Shown: positions 24,442 through 34,001 of the stretch, piece by piece | Layout: each line of letters begins with the position of its first letter | How positions within the stretch are numbered: the stretch's first letter is position 1 | Origin: an uncultured Muribaculaceae bacterium | GTDB taxonomy: Bacteria > Bacteroidota > Bacteroidia > Bacteroidales > Muribaculaceae | Assembly (NCBI GenBank): GCA_934667475.1 | Contig: CAKUMB010000007.1 | Span: 1-64,000 of the forward strand | Reading direction: 5' to 3' | DNA: 64,000 nt | The notes under the pieces: generated by a model | Seen by the model: only the letters and a program-made list of their open reading frames with translations | Told to the model about the DNA's origin: nothing | Databases searched by the model: none | Translations under genes and position numbers: made by a program

Positions 24442-25356
24442 TCAGAACATCACGTCGTATTTCTTTAGTATCATCACCGGGTCGTAGCTAAGCTTGCTCT
24501 GGCGCAGGCCCTCGTCGCCGGCATCGTCCTCGCGGTTGATGTATTCCACCTGCGGATGCTTCGCCACAATGCTGGCGGCGAAGTCGCGGCACAGCACCTC
24601 GTTCACACCGCTGTAGTCGTTGTGCAGCGACTTCTCGATGTGGTCGAGCATCACGTTGCCTATCACCTCGCCCATGGTGAAGCCCAGCACCTCGCCGTCG
24701 AGCACAATGCACATCGACTCAAACGGATAGTCGGCCATGTGGCGCAGCACGTGCCACACCTGTGCGCGCTCATACTCGGCCATGCGGCTGTCGGCCGGCT
24801 CGGCACACACGCGCTCGAAGCAGCGGCACACGGCGGGCAGATTCTGCCCGGTGATGGGCATTGACTGCGCCCCGGGATACTGCGCCATGAAGTGGTTCAC
24901 GTGGTTGCGCTTCTGCTTCAGCGCCTTGCCCTTGAATGTGGCCAGCGACTCGGCGCTATATATGTAGTCGCCCCAGTGCTCTAGTTCGGTGACCGACTTT
25001 GGGGCCAGGGCACGGAAGTCGCCGATGCGCTCCTCGGTGATGGCCGAGAACACGAGCGGCACTCCGGCCTCGCGGCAGTGGGCCTTGAGCAGATCCACGC
25101 TCTGGACCAGTGGCATCGAGCCTATTGGCAGCGAGAAGGCCACTTCGTGGCGGTTGTCCTCGGCCACGCCCTTGATGAATAGCGTGTCGCCGCTGATGCA
25201 ATAGTGATATTTGAAGTAGTCGATCCACATGTAGATGCCGCCCACCGAATAGTCGCACGACAGGCTGCCCGACCGCTGCAGGTAGGGCTCAATAATTGGC
25301 AGCGACTCGCGCGTGAGCCGCTTGAACTGCAATGGGCAAGGGTTGGAAGTGTCCAT
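24442..25356 (-). CDS. DUF2156 / phosphatidylglycerol lysyltransferase C-terminal-like protein
   Basis: A 304-residue cytoplasmic protein with a GNAT-like fold. It shows LTRESLPIIEPYL, CDYSVGGIYMWIDYFKYHY in the first third and GFTMGEVIGNVMLDHIEKS, NEVLCRDFAA and YINREDDAGDEGLRQSKLSYDP near the end, as in the DUF2156 (LPG_synthase_C-like) family common in Bacteroidetes. Related domains use aminoacyl-tRNA to modify lipids, but the membrane part of MprF is missing, so the substrate is unknown. Single-gene unit with its own terminator. Confidence 0.75.
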   Translation of the reverse strand: MDTSNPCPLQFKRLTRESLPIIEPYLQRSGSLSCDYSVGGIYMWIDYFKYHYCISGDTLFIKGVAEDNRHEVAFSLPIGSMPLVQSVDLLKAHCREAGVPLVFSAITEERIGDFRALAPKSVTELEHWGDYIYSAESLATFKGKALKQKRNHVNHFMAQYPGAQSMPITGQNLPAVCRCFERVCAEPADSRMAEYERAQVWHVLRHMADYPFESMCIVLDGEVLGFTMGEVIGNVMLDHIEKSLHNDYSGVNEVLCRDFAASIVAKHPQVEYINREDDAGDEGLRQSKLSYDPVMILKKYDVMF

Positions 25357-25478
25357 AAGATGAAAATATAGCTGAATAGCGTTTTTTGTGGGTTACTAAA
25401 ACTGGCAGTGCAAACATACGCGTATTTTTTCGCAGCCGCCACTATCTCATAAGTTAAAAAGCGTGTAAAGGCCGTGCG

Positions 25479-27143
25479 TCACAGAAACACGAGCAGCACC
25501 ACCTGCGCTATGATGACGCGCACAAACATGCTGAGCGGATACACCGTGGCATAGGCCACCGATGGACGCTCGCTCTGCAGCAGGTCGCTGGAATAGTTCA
25601 GGGCCATGGGGTTGGCCATGGCGCCGCACAGCATGCCGCATATGGTGCCGTAGTCCATTTTGAGCAGGCGCAGCGACAGTGCGCCCACAATGAGCACGGG
25701 CAGCACCGTGAGCACGAATCCCGCGGCCACCCACATCAGGCCCTCGGGGCGCATGACGGTGGCAAAGAAGTCGCGGCCCGAGTCAAGGCCCAGGCAGGCC
25801 AGATACATGGCCAGTCCCAGTGCGCGCAGCATGAGGTTGGCACTCTGCGTGGTGTAGGTGACCATGTGCAGGCGCGGACCGAAGGTGCCGATGAGTATGC
25901 CCACAATTATGGGACCGCCGGCCAAGCCCAGCTTCACGGGCGCGCTGATGCCCGGAATCAGAATCGGAATGGAGCCTAAAATCAGGCCTATGGTCATGCC
26001 TATGAACACCGAAATCAGGTTGGGCTCGTTGAGCGACTTCACCGCGTTGCCCAGCACCTTCTCCACATTGTGCACGCTCTCGGTGTCGCCCACCACCGTG
26101 ATTCGGTCGCCCAGCATCAGGCGCAGGTCGGGAGTGGCCAGCAGCGGCACACCGCTGCGGTAGAGGCGGCTTATGTTCACGCCATAGTGGTTGCGCAGGC
26201 GCAGCGACCCCAGCTTGCGGCCGTTGATTTCGGGCTTGGTGATGAGTATGCGCTGCGATATGAGCTTGCTGTCGATGGCGTTCCAGTCGATGTCTTCCTT
26301 GTTCCAGTTGGTGTCCTCCTTCTCGCCGAAGAGCAGTGTCATGGCCTCGGCGGCCTCCTCGTTGGTGACCACCAATATGCGGTCGCCCTCACGCAGCTCG
26401 GTCTTCGACGACGGCACAGTGACCTTGCCGTCGCGCCACAGGCGCGAAATCACAAACTTCTGGTGGCTGATTTTCGCCACCTCGCCAATGTGCTTGCCGA
26501 AAATGCCGGGATTGTGAATGCGGAAGGCGGCAATGTAGGTGTGGTCCTCATTGGTGTCGTCGCCCTTGGGCTGCAAGTCGGCGGGGCGCACCAGCACCTT
26601 GCGCATTAGCATTATGGCAATTATCACGCCCACCACGCCCAGCGGGTAGGTCACGGCGCAGCCCAGCGCCGCGCTGCTGGTGGGCAGGTGCAGCTGGGCC
26701 AGCGTCTGCTGGGCGGCGCCCAGAGCGGGGGTGTTGGTGGTGGCGCCGCACATCACGCCCACGGCGTCGCCCAGACTCACACCGCACACCGCGGGCATGA
26801 GCACCGTCATCACCGTGCCAATCAGCACCACGGTCAGGGCCAGCATGTTGAGCCTGATGCCGCTGTGGTGCATCGAACTGAAGAAGCCCGGGCCCACCTG
26901 CAGACCCAGTGCGTAGACAAACAGCACCAGGCCGAAGTCTTCGGCATAGCGCAGCACCTGCGGGTCGACGCTGATGCCCAGGTGGCCGGCCAAAATGCCC
27001 ATAAAGAACACAAAAGTCACCCCCAGCGACACGCCCAGCACCCTTATCTTGCCCAAGGCAAGGCCAATGGCGCACAGCAGCGAAATCACTATCACCGCCT
27101 GCAGCGACGAGTGCTCGAGCAATATTGACGACAGCCAGTCCAT
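25479..27143 (-). CDS. Putative transporter of the AspT/YidE family (AAE) with RCK_C domains
   Basis: A 554-residue inner-membrane protein. The N-terminal half (about 15-180) and the C-terminal half (about 375-554) each hold a duplicated membrane domain with GLxLFVYALGLQVGPGFF and ALGLAMYLACLGLDSGRDFF motifs. Between them, about 205-365, lie two TrkA-C/RCK_C regulatory domains (GDRILVVTNEEAAE and GDRITVVGDTESVH). This is the layout of the aspartate:alanine exchanger family, whose E. coli members YidE and YbjL are poorly characterised. The substrate is not known. It has its own consensus promoter. Confidence 0.88.
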   Translation of the reverse strand: MDWLSSILLEHSSLQAVIVISLLCAIGLALGKIRVLGVSLGVTFVFFMGILAGHLGISVDPQVLRYAEDFGLVLFVYALGLQVGPGFFSSMHHSGIRLNMLALTVVLIGTVMTVLMPAVCGVSLGDAVGVMCGATTNTPALGAAQQTLAQLHLPTSSAALGCAVTYPLGVVGVIIAIMLMRKVLVRPADLQPKGDDTNEDHTYIAAFRIHNPGIFGKHIGEVAKISHQKFVISRLWRDGKVTVPSSKTELREGDRILVVTNEEAAEAMTLLFGEKEDTNWNKEDIDWNAIDSKLISQRILITKPEINGRKLGSLRLRNHYGVNISRLYRSGVPLLATPDLRLMLGDRITVVGDTESVHNVEKVLGNAVKSLNEPNLISVFIGMTIGLILGSIPILIPGISAPVKLGLAGGPIIVGILIGTFGPRLHMVTYTTQSANLMLRALGLAMYLACLGLDSGRDFFATVMRPEGLMWVAAGFVLTVLPVLIVGALSLRLLKMDYGTICGMLCGAMANPMALNYSSDLLQSERPSVAYATVYPLSMFVRVIIAQVVLLVFL

Positions 27144-27218
27144 ATATATAAATCTTTACGAATTCGTTTGTTGTTGATGTTTCCGCGCCACGCGGTCCAG
27201 TCGGCCGATAGGCGGCTG

Positions 27219-27250
27219 CAAAATTACGCTTTTGCCCACAGATATGCAAC
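27219..27250 (-). promoter_or_regulatory. Promoter of the AspT/YidE-like transporter
   Basis: On the minus strand TAATTTTG (27219-27226) is preceded after 20 bases by TTGC-type sequence (27247-27250), about 75 bases upstream of the ATG. Confidence 0.6.
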
Positions 27251-27671
27251 CCCTCACCCCACATTCATCCGCCACAAAGTCAAATCACACACCTGCTTTC
27301 TATCTGCGCATCCCAATTTCCCTTAAAAATAGGTAGTCACACACAAAGTTTTTTGTGGCAAAAAATGAATAGGCAATGCCATAGATTGTTATATTTTTCT
27401 TGGAAAAAACACATTAGAAACCGGCTCTGGGTCGTGAATCCGTCGCAGTTGGGCGGCGGGTGGAATATTTTTCAGCACTATATAATGTGTGGAATGAAAT
27501 AATTGGCTAAATTTGCACGTTAAACACCTTGGCCGGGCGTCATGCCCGCGGCAACTTGCTGTGGCGGGGGCTGATGCGGCCATGGCAAGCGACGCGAGAA
27601 AAATAGTACGATCCGTTGGAGAATACGCAAGCATAAACATAACTCACTTATAAACACATCACTTTTGTAAG
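27251..27671. other. Leader region upstream of the Wzc-like gene
   Basis: No gene is seen in this stretch. It holds a TAAATTTG box (27508-27515) on the plus strand, without a clear -33 partner, and a hairpin soon after (27529-27538 with 27544-27554, loop GTCAT). These would give the kinase mRNA a structured leader of about 150 bases. Confidence 0.5.
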
Positions 27672-30098
27672 ATGCAAGAAGCAAACGAAGAAACAAAGCA
27701 AGGTAAGCGGGAAGAGTCGTCAGGCATTCCCATGCGGGCATTCCTCATGGCATGCGCGCGCAACTGGTATTGGTTTGTGATATCGGTGGTGGCGTGCGGC
27801 TGCATCGCCTACCTCTATGGCAAGACGCAGACGCCCATCTACAGTTCGGACGCCTACATTCTGGTCAACACTGAAGACAACAAGAGCAACACCAGCCAGT
27901 CGCAGGTGTTTTCTGACCTGGGTGTGAACACTGGCGTGAGCGGCATCCCCGACGAGATATTCAAGCTGCGCTCCACCAAGCTGATGGAGACTGTGGTGAG
28001 CCACTTGGGCCTGAACGTGCAGTATTACGGCCACGTGTATCTGCGCGACGTGAACATCTACAAGTCGGCCTCCGTGCAGGTGACCCCGCTCAACGACATC
28101 AAGGACAACTTCACCATCACCGTGGTGCCCAAGAGCGCCACCGAATTTGAGTTTAATGTGGACGGCGGCCCGTGGAAGAAGGCCCACTTCGGCAACAAGG
28201 TGAGCACCAGCTTCGGGCCCGTGGCCATCACCAAGACCCCGGCATTCAACCCCGCCGACCTGGCACTGACCAAGGTGCGCATCTTCACAACCCACGACAT
28301 TGCCAAGCAGCTGGTGGCCAAACTCACTGCCGAAAAGGCCGACAAGATGGCCAATGTGGTGCACCTGTCGCTCACCTGCGACAACCACGACCTGGGCCTT
28401 GACGTGCTCAACGCCCTCATCGTGGCCTACAACCAGGAGGCCATCAGCGACAAAAACCGCGTGGCCCGCAGCACCGAAAACTTTATCGCCGACCGCATCG
28501 AGGCTCTGTCGAAGGACTTGAGTGGTGTGGACAGCCGCATTGCCGAGCTGAAGGTGGCCGGCGCGGGCGCAACCATGTTTGCCGACCCGTCGACCGGTGT
28601 GAAATATGTGGAAAATGTGTCGGACGCCGACATGCAGCTGCGTCTGGCCACCTACATCCGCGACCACCTGGCCTCGATGCACGGCACCGACCTGATTCCC
28701 AGCAACACGGGTATTGAAAACAGCGGCATCGAAAGCCAGATTAACCAATACAACGAGGCCATGCTGCGCTACCAGAAGATAGCCGCCACCTCGAGCAGGG
28801 AAAACCCCGTGATGGTGGAGCTGGGCAACTCGCTGAGCGCGATGAAGAGCAACATAATGCGCACCATCAACAGCTACATACGCACCTTGAGCATGAAGCA
28901 GTCGACAGCCGTGGCCGAGAGCAACCGTGCCATTGGCGGCATGCAGTCGATGCCCTCGCAGGAGAAGGCCATCACCGAGGTCACCCGCCAGCAGAAAATC
29001 AAGGAGCAGCTCTACCTCTACCTGCTCAACAAGCGCGAGGAGAACGCCCTGCAGCTGGCCATCACCGAGCCCAACGCCAAGGTGGTGGAGAACGCCTCGG
29101 GCCCGGCCGCGCCCATCGCCCCACGCGAAATGATGATAATGCTCACCGGCCTGCTGGTGGGCCTGGCGCTGCCAGCCGTGGTGATATTCTTCATATTCTG
29201 GATCTACTCGCTCGACACCTCGGTGCACTCGCGCCGCGACATTGAGAACAACTGCGACATACCCATAATTGGCGAGCTGCCCGCCAAGACCAAGGAGCAG
29301 GAAAATAAGGAGATAGTGGTGACCGAGGACGGCCGCGACCGTGTGTCGGAGGCCCTGCGCATAGTGCGCAGCAACCTCGACTACATGACCGACACCAAGA
29401 GCGGCCATGGCGTGGTGATGCAGCTCACTTCCACCATGGCCGGCGAGGGCAAGAGCTTTGTGGCCATCAACCTGGCCCTCATCTGCGCCCACATTGGCAA
29501 AAAGGTGATAGCCGTCGACGTGGATCTGCGCAAGGGACGCTTCTCGGAATACGTGGGCATCGAAAACACGGGCGTGGGCCTCAGTGCCTACCTCTCGGGC
29601 AATGTCGACGACATCCACCAGGTGATAGGCAAAGGTGTGCTGCACCCCAACCTCGACTTCATAAGCATCGGCGCCATTCCGCCCAACCCCACCAACTTGC
29701 TGATGAGCGACCGCTTCAAGCAAATGGTGGAGACGCTTAAAAAGGAATACGACTACGTGCTGCTCGACACCGTGCCATTTGGCATCATTGCCGACGCCGC
29801 GCTCATCAACCGCTTTGCCGACCTCACCATATATGTGGTGCGCGACGGACGCATCGACCGCCGCTATCTGGCCGAGCTCGAGAAGATGAGTAAAGACCAC
29901 AAGGTGAACAATCTCACCCTGCTGCTCAACGACATCAAGGTGGGCTCGAAGCGCTATGGTTATGGCTACGGTGGCTACGGTTATGGCTATGGTTACGGCT
30001 ATGGTTATGGCTACGGCTACGGATATGGCTATGGTGACGACAACGATGGCTCGCACCGCCACCGCCGCAAGCGCCTGCTGCGCCTGCGCCGACGCTAA
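27672..30098 (+). CDS. Wzc-type polysaccharide co-polymerase / tyrosine autokinase with Gly-Tyr tail
   Basis: An 808-residue inner-membrane protein. Residues about 20-55 contain the first membrane helix, a large periplasmic Wzz-like coiled-coil domain follows, and a second helix lies near 490-515. The cytoplasmic BY-kinase domain has Walker A TMAGEGKSF (about 589-597), Walker A' AVDVDLRKGRF and Walker B YVLLDTVPFG. Such proteins set chain length and export in capsule synthesis, cycling through phosphorylation of a Tyr cluster at the C-terminus. Here that cluster is an unusually regular run of Gly-Tyr pairs (about 760-788) ending in a basic HRHRRKRLLRLRRR segment. It lies on the opposite strand to the glycan locus; no Wza export gene is in the window. 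Confidence 0.92.
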   Translation: MQEANEETKQGKREESSGIPMRAFLMACARNWYWFVISVVACGCIAYLYGKTQTPIYSSDAYILVNTEDNKSNTSQSQVFSDLGVNTGVSGIPDEIFKLRSTKLMETVVSHLGLNVQYYGHVYLRDVNIYKSASVQVTPLNDIKDNFTITVVPKSATEFEFNVDGGPWKKAHFGNKVSTSFGPVAITKTPAFNPADLALTKVRIFTTHDIAKQLVAKLTAEKADKMANVVHLSLTCDNHDLGLDVLNALIVAYNQEAISDKNRVARSTENFIADRIEALSKDLSGVDSRIAELKVAGAGATMFADPSTGVKYVENVSDADMQLRLATYIRDHLASMHGTDLIPSNTGIENSGIESQINQYNEAMLRYQKIAATSSRENPVMVELGNSLSAMKSNIMRTINSYIRTLSMKQSTAVAESNRAIGGMQSMPSQEKAITEVTRQQKIKEQLYLYLLNKREENALQLAITEPNAKVVENASGPAAPIAPREMMIMLTGLLVGLALPAVVIFFIFWIYSLDTSVHSRRDIENNCDIPIIGELPAKTKEQENKEIVVTEDGRDRVSEALRIVRSNLDYMTDTKSGHGVVMQLTSTMAGEGKSFVAINLALICAHIGKKVIAVDVDLRKGRFSEYVGIENTGVGLSAYLSGNVDDIHQVIGKGVLHPNLDFISIGAIPPNPTNLLMSDRFKQMVETLKKEYDYVLLDTVPFGIIADAALINRFADLTIYVVRDGRIDRRYLAELEKMSKDHKVNNLTLLLNDIKVGSKRYGYGYGGYGYGYGYGYGYGYGYGYGYGDDNDGSHRHRRKRLLRLRRR
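29949..30036 (+). repeat. Tandem GGY-TAY hexanucleotide repeat encoding the Gly-Tyr tail
   Basis: About 14 near-identical six-base units (GGTTAT, GGCTAC, GGCTAT and similar) lie in frame at the 3' end of the kinase gene. Unit-number changes would add or remove Gly-Tyr pairs without shifting frame. Confidence 0.9.
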
Positions 30099-30125
30099 CC
30101 CGCCCCACAACGGCACACACGCATT

Positions 30126-30184
30126 GCAGCCGCCCCGCACATGCCTACACAATGGCGTGCGGCGCGGCTGCCTTGCTTTTGTTT
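30126..30184 (+). terminator. Hairpin terminator after the Wzc-like gene
   Basis: GCAGCCGCCCCGCAC (30126-30140) pairs with GTGCGGCGCGGCTGC (30157-30171), with one mismatch, followed by a T-rich tail. Confidence 0.7.
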
Positions 30185-30253
30185 TGGAACTTGCACCGCG
30201 GCCTCACATTTGCTGGCGGTGTGGAGTTCCCGTCAGTGGATGGCTAACGCAGC

Positions 30254-30299
30254 GGCAGGCGGAAAGGGCTGCTTTGGGGCTGCCGCTTTTCCGCCTGCC
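30254..30299. terminator. Hairpin between the Wzc-like gene and cysK
   Basis: GGCAGGCGGAAA (30254-30265) pairs with TTTCCGCCTGCC (30288-30299). It lies 35 bases past the cysK stop and probably ends that transcript, although the T-rich side favours the plus strand. Confidence 0.5.
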
Positions 30300-30333
30300 G
30301 GCTTGTTGCTTTTTGTGTGCGTGTTTGGGTTGG

Positions 30334-31263
30334 TTATTTCTCAAACAGCTGGGTGCTGAGGTAGCGCTCGCCTGTGTCGGGCATTACGGCTACAATGGTC
30401 TTGCCCTCGTTTTCGGGCTTGCGGGCCAGCTCGATGGCGGCGTGCAGGGCGGCGCCGCTCGATATGCCCACCAGCACGCCCTGGCTGTGGGCCATGAGGC
30501 GCGCTCCGGCAAAGGCGTCGTCGTTGCTCACCTCGATTATGCCGTCGGCCACCAGCGCATCGTAGTTTTTAGGCACGAATCCTGCGCCTATGCCCTGAAT
30601 TTTGTGTGCTCCGGGCTTGCCGCCTGCCAGCACGGGCGAACTTGCGGGCTCCACGGCATAGGCCCTTACGCTGGGTTTGAGCTCCTTGAGTGCGTGTGCG
30701 GTGCCGCTCAGCGTGCCGCCTGTGCCCACACCGGCCACAATCACGTCGACTTCGCCGTCGGTGTCGCGCCAAATTTCAGGGCCGGTGGTGAGGTAGTGCA
30801 CCTGCGGGTTGGCTGGATTCTCAAACTGCTGCGGAATGATGGCGCCCGGAGTGGCCTCGAGCAGCTGCTGGGCCTTGGCAATGGCGCCCTTCATGCCCTC
30901 GCTGCCGGGGGTGAGCACCAACTGTGCGCCATAGGCGGCAATCAGGCGGCGGCGCTCCTCGCTCATGGTTTCGGACATCACAATTATGGCCTTGTAGCCC
31001 CTGGCGGCGGCCACCATGGCCAGGCCCACGCCCGTGTTGCCGCTGGTGGGCTCAATTATGGTGCCGCCCTGCTTCAGGGCGCCGTTGCGCTCGGCGGCCT
31101 CCACCATGGCCAGGGCCACGCGGTCTTTTACGCTGCCGCCGGGGTTGAAATACTCAAGTTTCACCAGCAGGCGGGCCTTGAGGCCCATGGCCTGCTCAAT
31201 GCTTTTCACTTCGAGCAGCGGTGTGCCGCCAATCAGTTCTGTGACTGTGCTGAATGTCTTCAT
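30334..31263 (-). CDS. cysK: Cysteine synthase A (O-acetylserine sulfhydrylase)
   Basis: A 309-residue PLP enzyme. The Schiff-base Lys46 sits in NPGGSVKDRVA, the substrate loop is PTSGNTGVGLA and the phosphate-binding loop is GVGTGGTLSGTA. The C-terminus ends TGERYLSTQLF as in CysK. It makes cysteine from O-acetylserine and sulfide in the cytoplasm. The gene upstream is dihydroorotase, 86 bases away. Confidence 0.95.
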   Translation of the reverse strand: MKTFSTVTELIGGTPLLEVKSIEQAMGLKARLLVKLEYFNPGGSVKDRVALAMVEAAERNGALKQGGTIIEPTSGNTGVGLAMVAAARGYKAIIVMSETMSEERRRLIAAYGAQLVLTPGSEGMKGAIAKAQQLLEATPGAIIPQQFENPANPQVHYLTTGPEIWRDTDGEVDVIVAGVGTGGTLSGTAHALKELKPSVRAYAVEPASSPVLAGGKPGAHKIQGIGAGFVPKNYDALVADGIIEVSNDDAFAGARLMAHSQGVLVGISSGAALHAAIELARKPENEGKTIVAVMPDTGERYLSTQLFEK

Positions 31264-31349
31264 AATGTCTTGCGTTTTTTTAGTTGTAGAACGAATATTG
31301 CTTTTTGCTGTGGCTTAGCCTATGCCCACCCGCAGTATTAATAGATGCT

Positions 31350-32708
31350 TTAAATGTTGAACCTCAGCTCGCTGCCGCGCACGTCGTCGGCAATGCCGCC
31401 TTCGGCGCTGTAGGCCAGGCGGCCGTTCACATAGGAGCGTTCCACCCGGTGATGCACCAGCATGCCGGTTAGGGGGGTCCAGCCGCACTTCGACACCACA
31501 TCGGCATCGCTTATGGCGTGAGGCGTGTCGAGTGCGCTCACCACGGCAATGTCGGCATAATAGCCCTTGCGCAGGTATCCGCGGCGGTCGATGCGGTAGA
31601 GGTCGGCCGGGGCGTGGCACATGCGCCTCACCACCTGCTCCACATCCAGCACACCCTGGCGCGCCAGCTCGAGCATGGCCACCAGTGAGAACTGCACCAT
31701 GGGCATGCCCGAGGCGGCCTTCAGGCAGCCGCCCTGCTTGTCGGCCAGCAGGTGTGGGGCGTGGTCGGTGCCAATGGTGTCGATGAGGCCGCTGGCCACA
31801 GCGTGGCGCAGGGCGTCGCGGTCGGCAGCGGTCTTCACGGCTGGGTTGCACTTTATGCGGCTGCCCAGCCGCGCGTAGTCGGAGTCGGCAAACAGTAGGT
31901 GGGCCACAACCGCCTCGGCTGTGATGCGCTTGTCCTCGCTAAGGGGCGATGGGTCGAGTAGTTGGAGCTCGGCCGCCGTGCTTATGTGCATTATGTGCAG
32001 CCGGGTGCCCAGTTCGCGTGCCAGTGTCACCGCAGCCTTGGTGCTGGCCACGCAGGCCTCTGTGCTGCGAATGGCGGGGTGCAGCTCCAGAGGCAGGTCG
32101 GCCGCTCCGCCGTGCTCGGCCACCAGGCGCGCGCGGTTGCGGTTAATCACCTCCTCGTCTTCGCTGTGAATGGCCACTATGGGCCCATTAGTGGCAAACA
32201 CCTGGCGCATGGCCTGCGGGTCGCTCAGCAGCATTCCGCCCGTGCTTTTGCCCAGAAAAGCCTTGATGCCGCACACACGCGAGTAGTCGGCATGGCGCAG
32301 CACGTCGATGTTGTCGTTGGTGGCGCCTATGTAGAAGCTGTAGTTGGCCCGCGACAGCCGCGCCGCACGTTGCATCTTGGCCTCAAGGCGGTCGAGCGTC
32401 ACAGTGGGAGGCACCACATTGGGCATGTCCATATAGCTCGTCACACCGCCCGCCACGGCGGCGCGGCTCTCGCTCTCGATGTCGGCCTTCTGCGTCAGTC
32501 CGGGGTCGCGGAAGTGCACGTGCTCGTCAATCACGCCAGGCATCACCCAGGCGCCGTTCACGTCGGTGGCGGCGTCGGCCTTCAGCATCAGCTGCCCGTC
32601 GGGGTCGCCGTGTCCCACCTCGGCTATCAGCCCGTCGTTGCCAATGGCCACATAGCCCTTGGCCGCGGTGCCGTCGTTCACCAGTGTGCCGTTATATATC
32701 AGTTCCAT
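31350..32708 (-). CDS. pyrC: Dihydroorotase
   Basis: A 452-residue amidohydrolase. The metal ligands His63 and His65 lie in DEHVHFRDPG, Lys in GIKAFLGKSTGG is the likely carboxylated bridging residue, and IHSEDE, LHIMHIST and GTDHAPH supply the other ligands. This is the class I-like enzyme common in Bacteroidetes; it closes carbamoyl-aspartate to dihydroorotate in pyrimidine synthesis. The dolichol-phosphate-mannose-synthase-like gene lies 176 bases upstream on the same strand. Confidence 0.93.
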   Translation of the reverse strand: MELIYNGTLVNDGTAAKGYVAIGNDGLIAEVGHGDPDGQLMLKADAATDVNGAWVMPGVIDEHVHFRDPGLTQKADIESESRAAVAGGVTSYMDMPNVVPPTVTLDRLEAKMQRAARLSRANYSFYIGATNDNIDVLRHADYSRVCGIKAFLGKSTGGMLLSDPQAMRQVFATNGPIVAIHSEDEEVINRNRARLVAEHGGAADLPLELHPAIRSTEACVASTKAAVTLARELGTRLHIMHISTAAELQLLDPSPLSEDKRITAEAVVAHLLFADSDYARLGSRIKCNPAVKTAADRDALRHAVASGLIDTIGTDHAPHLLADKQGGCLKAASGMPMVQFSLVAMLELARQGVLDVEQVVRRMCHAPADLYRIDRRGYLRKGYYADIAVVSALDTPHAISDADVVSKCGWTPLTGMLVHHRVERSYVNGRLAYSAEGGIADDVRGSELRFNI

Positions 32709-32884
32709 AAGCCAATGATAGTTTTATTAGTCGTGTCGAGTGTAATATAAAGTAGGGGTGCAAGCCAGCCTCCGCGCCCGCCACTGTGGGGTGGGGCGGC
32801 TGCAACGCGCGCAGTGCTGCCGCGCGCAGATGAAATGGAAAATGCAGGGGAAAAGAAAGTGAGAGTAGGGCGGCGGTATTAGCC

Positions 32885-33655
32885 TCAGCCCTTGGCGTTG
32901 CCACTACATCGGCAGCGCACAAAGCGCTTCTTGTTGAACCACGACTCCAGCCTCAGCTTGATTACGCCAAACAGCGCCTCGCCGAATATGCTCGAGTTCA
33001 TCTTGCTCGTGCCCAACACGCGGTTTACAAATATGATGGGCACCTCCTTGATGGTGAAGCCCATCTTGTAGGCGGTGAACTTCATCTCAATCTGGAAGGC
33101 ATAGCCCTTGAATTCAATCTTGTCGAGGTCGATGGCCTCAAGCACCTCGCGGCGGTAGCACACAAAGCCCGCGGTGGTGTCGTGCACATGCATGCCCGTC
33201 ACCAGGCGCACGTAGGCCGAGGCGTAATAGCTCATCAGCACGCGCCCCATGGGCCAGTTCACCACATTCACGCCGGTCACATAGCGCGAGCCCACAGCTA
33301 CGTCGGCGCCCTCGCTGGCGCATGCGCGCTGCATCGGAATCAGGTCCTTGGGCGGGTGCGAGAAGTCGGCGTCCATCTCAATAATGAAGTCATAGCCCTG
33401 CTGCAGGGCCCACTTGAAGCCAGTGATGTAGGCAGTGCCAAGGCCCAGCTTGCCAGGGCGCTTGATTATGTTGATGCGTCCCGGAATCTCGGCAATCAGC
33501 CCGTCGACTATGGCGCCCGTGCCGTCCTTGCTGTTGTCGTCAATCACCAGCACGTCAAACTGGTGGCCCTCAAGCCCCAGCACCGCGTGAATGATGTTGC
33601 TTATGTTCTCCTTCTCGTTATATGTGGGAATAATGACTACGCTGTCCGACTTCAT
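32885..33655 (-). CDS. Polyprenol-phosphate mannosyltransferase-like GT2 (DPM1-like)
   Basis: The ATG at 33653-33655 is chosen because the GT2 fold starts right after it (SVVIIPTYNEKENI); the longer frame is not conserved-looking. The 256-residue protein has VIDDNSKDGTG, the metal-binding EMDADFSHPP, SRYVTG and DTTAGFVCYRR, as in polyprenyl-phosphate mannose synthases. No multi-span C-terminal membrane domain is present. It would load a sugar, probably mannose, on undecaprenyl phosphate for lipid or protein glycosylation. A TAAATTTG box (33823-33830, minus strand) lies upstream. Confidence 0.88.
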   Translation of the reverse strand: MKSDSVVIIPTYNEKENISNIIHAVLGLEGHQFDVLVIDDNSKDGTGAIVDGLIAEIPGRINIIKRPGKLGLGTAYITGFKWALQQGYDFIIEMDADFSHPPKDLIPMQRACASEGADVAVGSRYVTGVNVVNWPMGRVLMSYYASAYVRLVTGMHVHDTTAGFVCYRREVLEAIDLDKIEFKGYAFQIEMKFTAYKMGFTIKEVPIIFVNRVLGTSKMNSSIFGEALFGVIKLRLESWFNKKRFVRCRCSGNAKG

Positions 33656-34001
33656 ATCAAGTGAGTGTGTTGTGGGTTCAACAAAAAATACAGTCAAGTG
33701 CCGCAGCCGCCCGCACCATGGCCCCTGTGGACCACTGCATAAAAGCCGCATGCGCCCGCCGCAACAAAAGCATTACGGGCCATGCGCCGCCGCAGAGGCT
33801 GCATACACATAAAAACATTGCGCAAATTTAGCAATAAATTCACTAACACGGCGCACAATCGCCACGCCACCACCGCCCCGCCGTGTTAAATTTCCTTAAA
33901 CCGAAGATCCGGCTATATAAAAAATCAGCATATCTTGTTGATTTTGCTGATTTCTTCAAAGGACTGTTGTTTTGAATACGCACTGTTTAGCTGTAAAGCC
34001 A
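33656..34001. other. Intergenic boundary of the surface-glycan locus
   Basis: No gene is seen. The left part is GC-rich and carries the promoter box of the GT2 gene (33823-33830). The right part turns AT-rich and holds the terminator of the glycan locus. The base-composition change at about 33900 marks the edge of the foreign-looking DNA. Confidence 0.6.
33917..33953 (-). terminator. Terminator at the end of the glycan locus
   Basis: AAATCAGC (33922-33929) pairs with GCTGATTT (33946-33953), followed on the minus strand by a T run. The stem is short and AT-rich, so the call is moderate. Confidence 0.55.

Noticed and set aside
29949..30036. Possible CRISPR-like or satellite array
   Set aside because: The six-base units are contiguous, without spacers, and lie in frame within a protein tail.
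27720..30152. Very long open frame on the minus strand opposite the Wzc-like gene
   Set aside because: It is rich in His, Val and Gly with no domain or signal. GC-rich codon use on the plus strand leaves the opposite frame open; the plus strand has clear kinase motifs.
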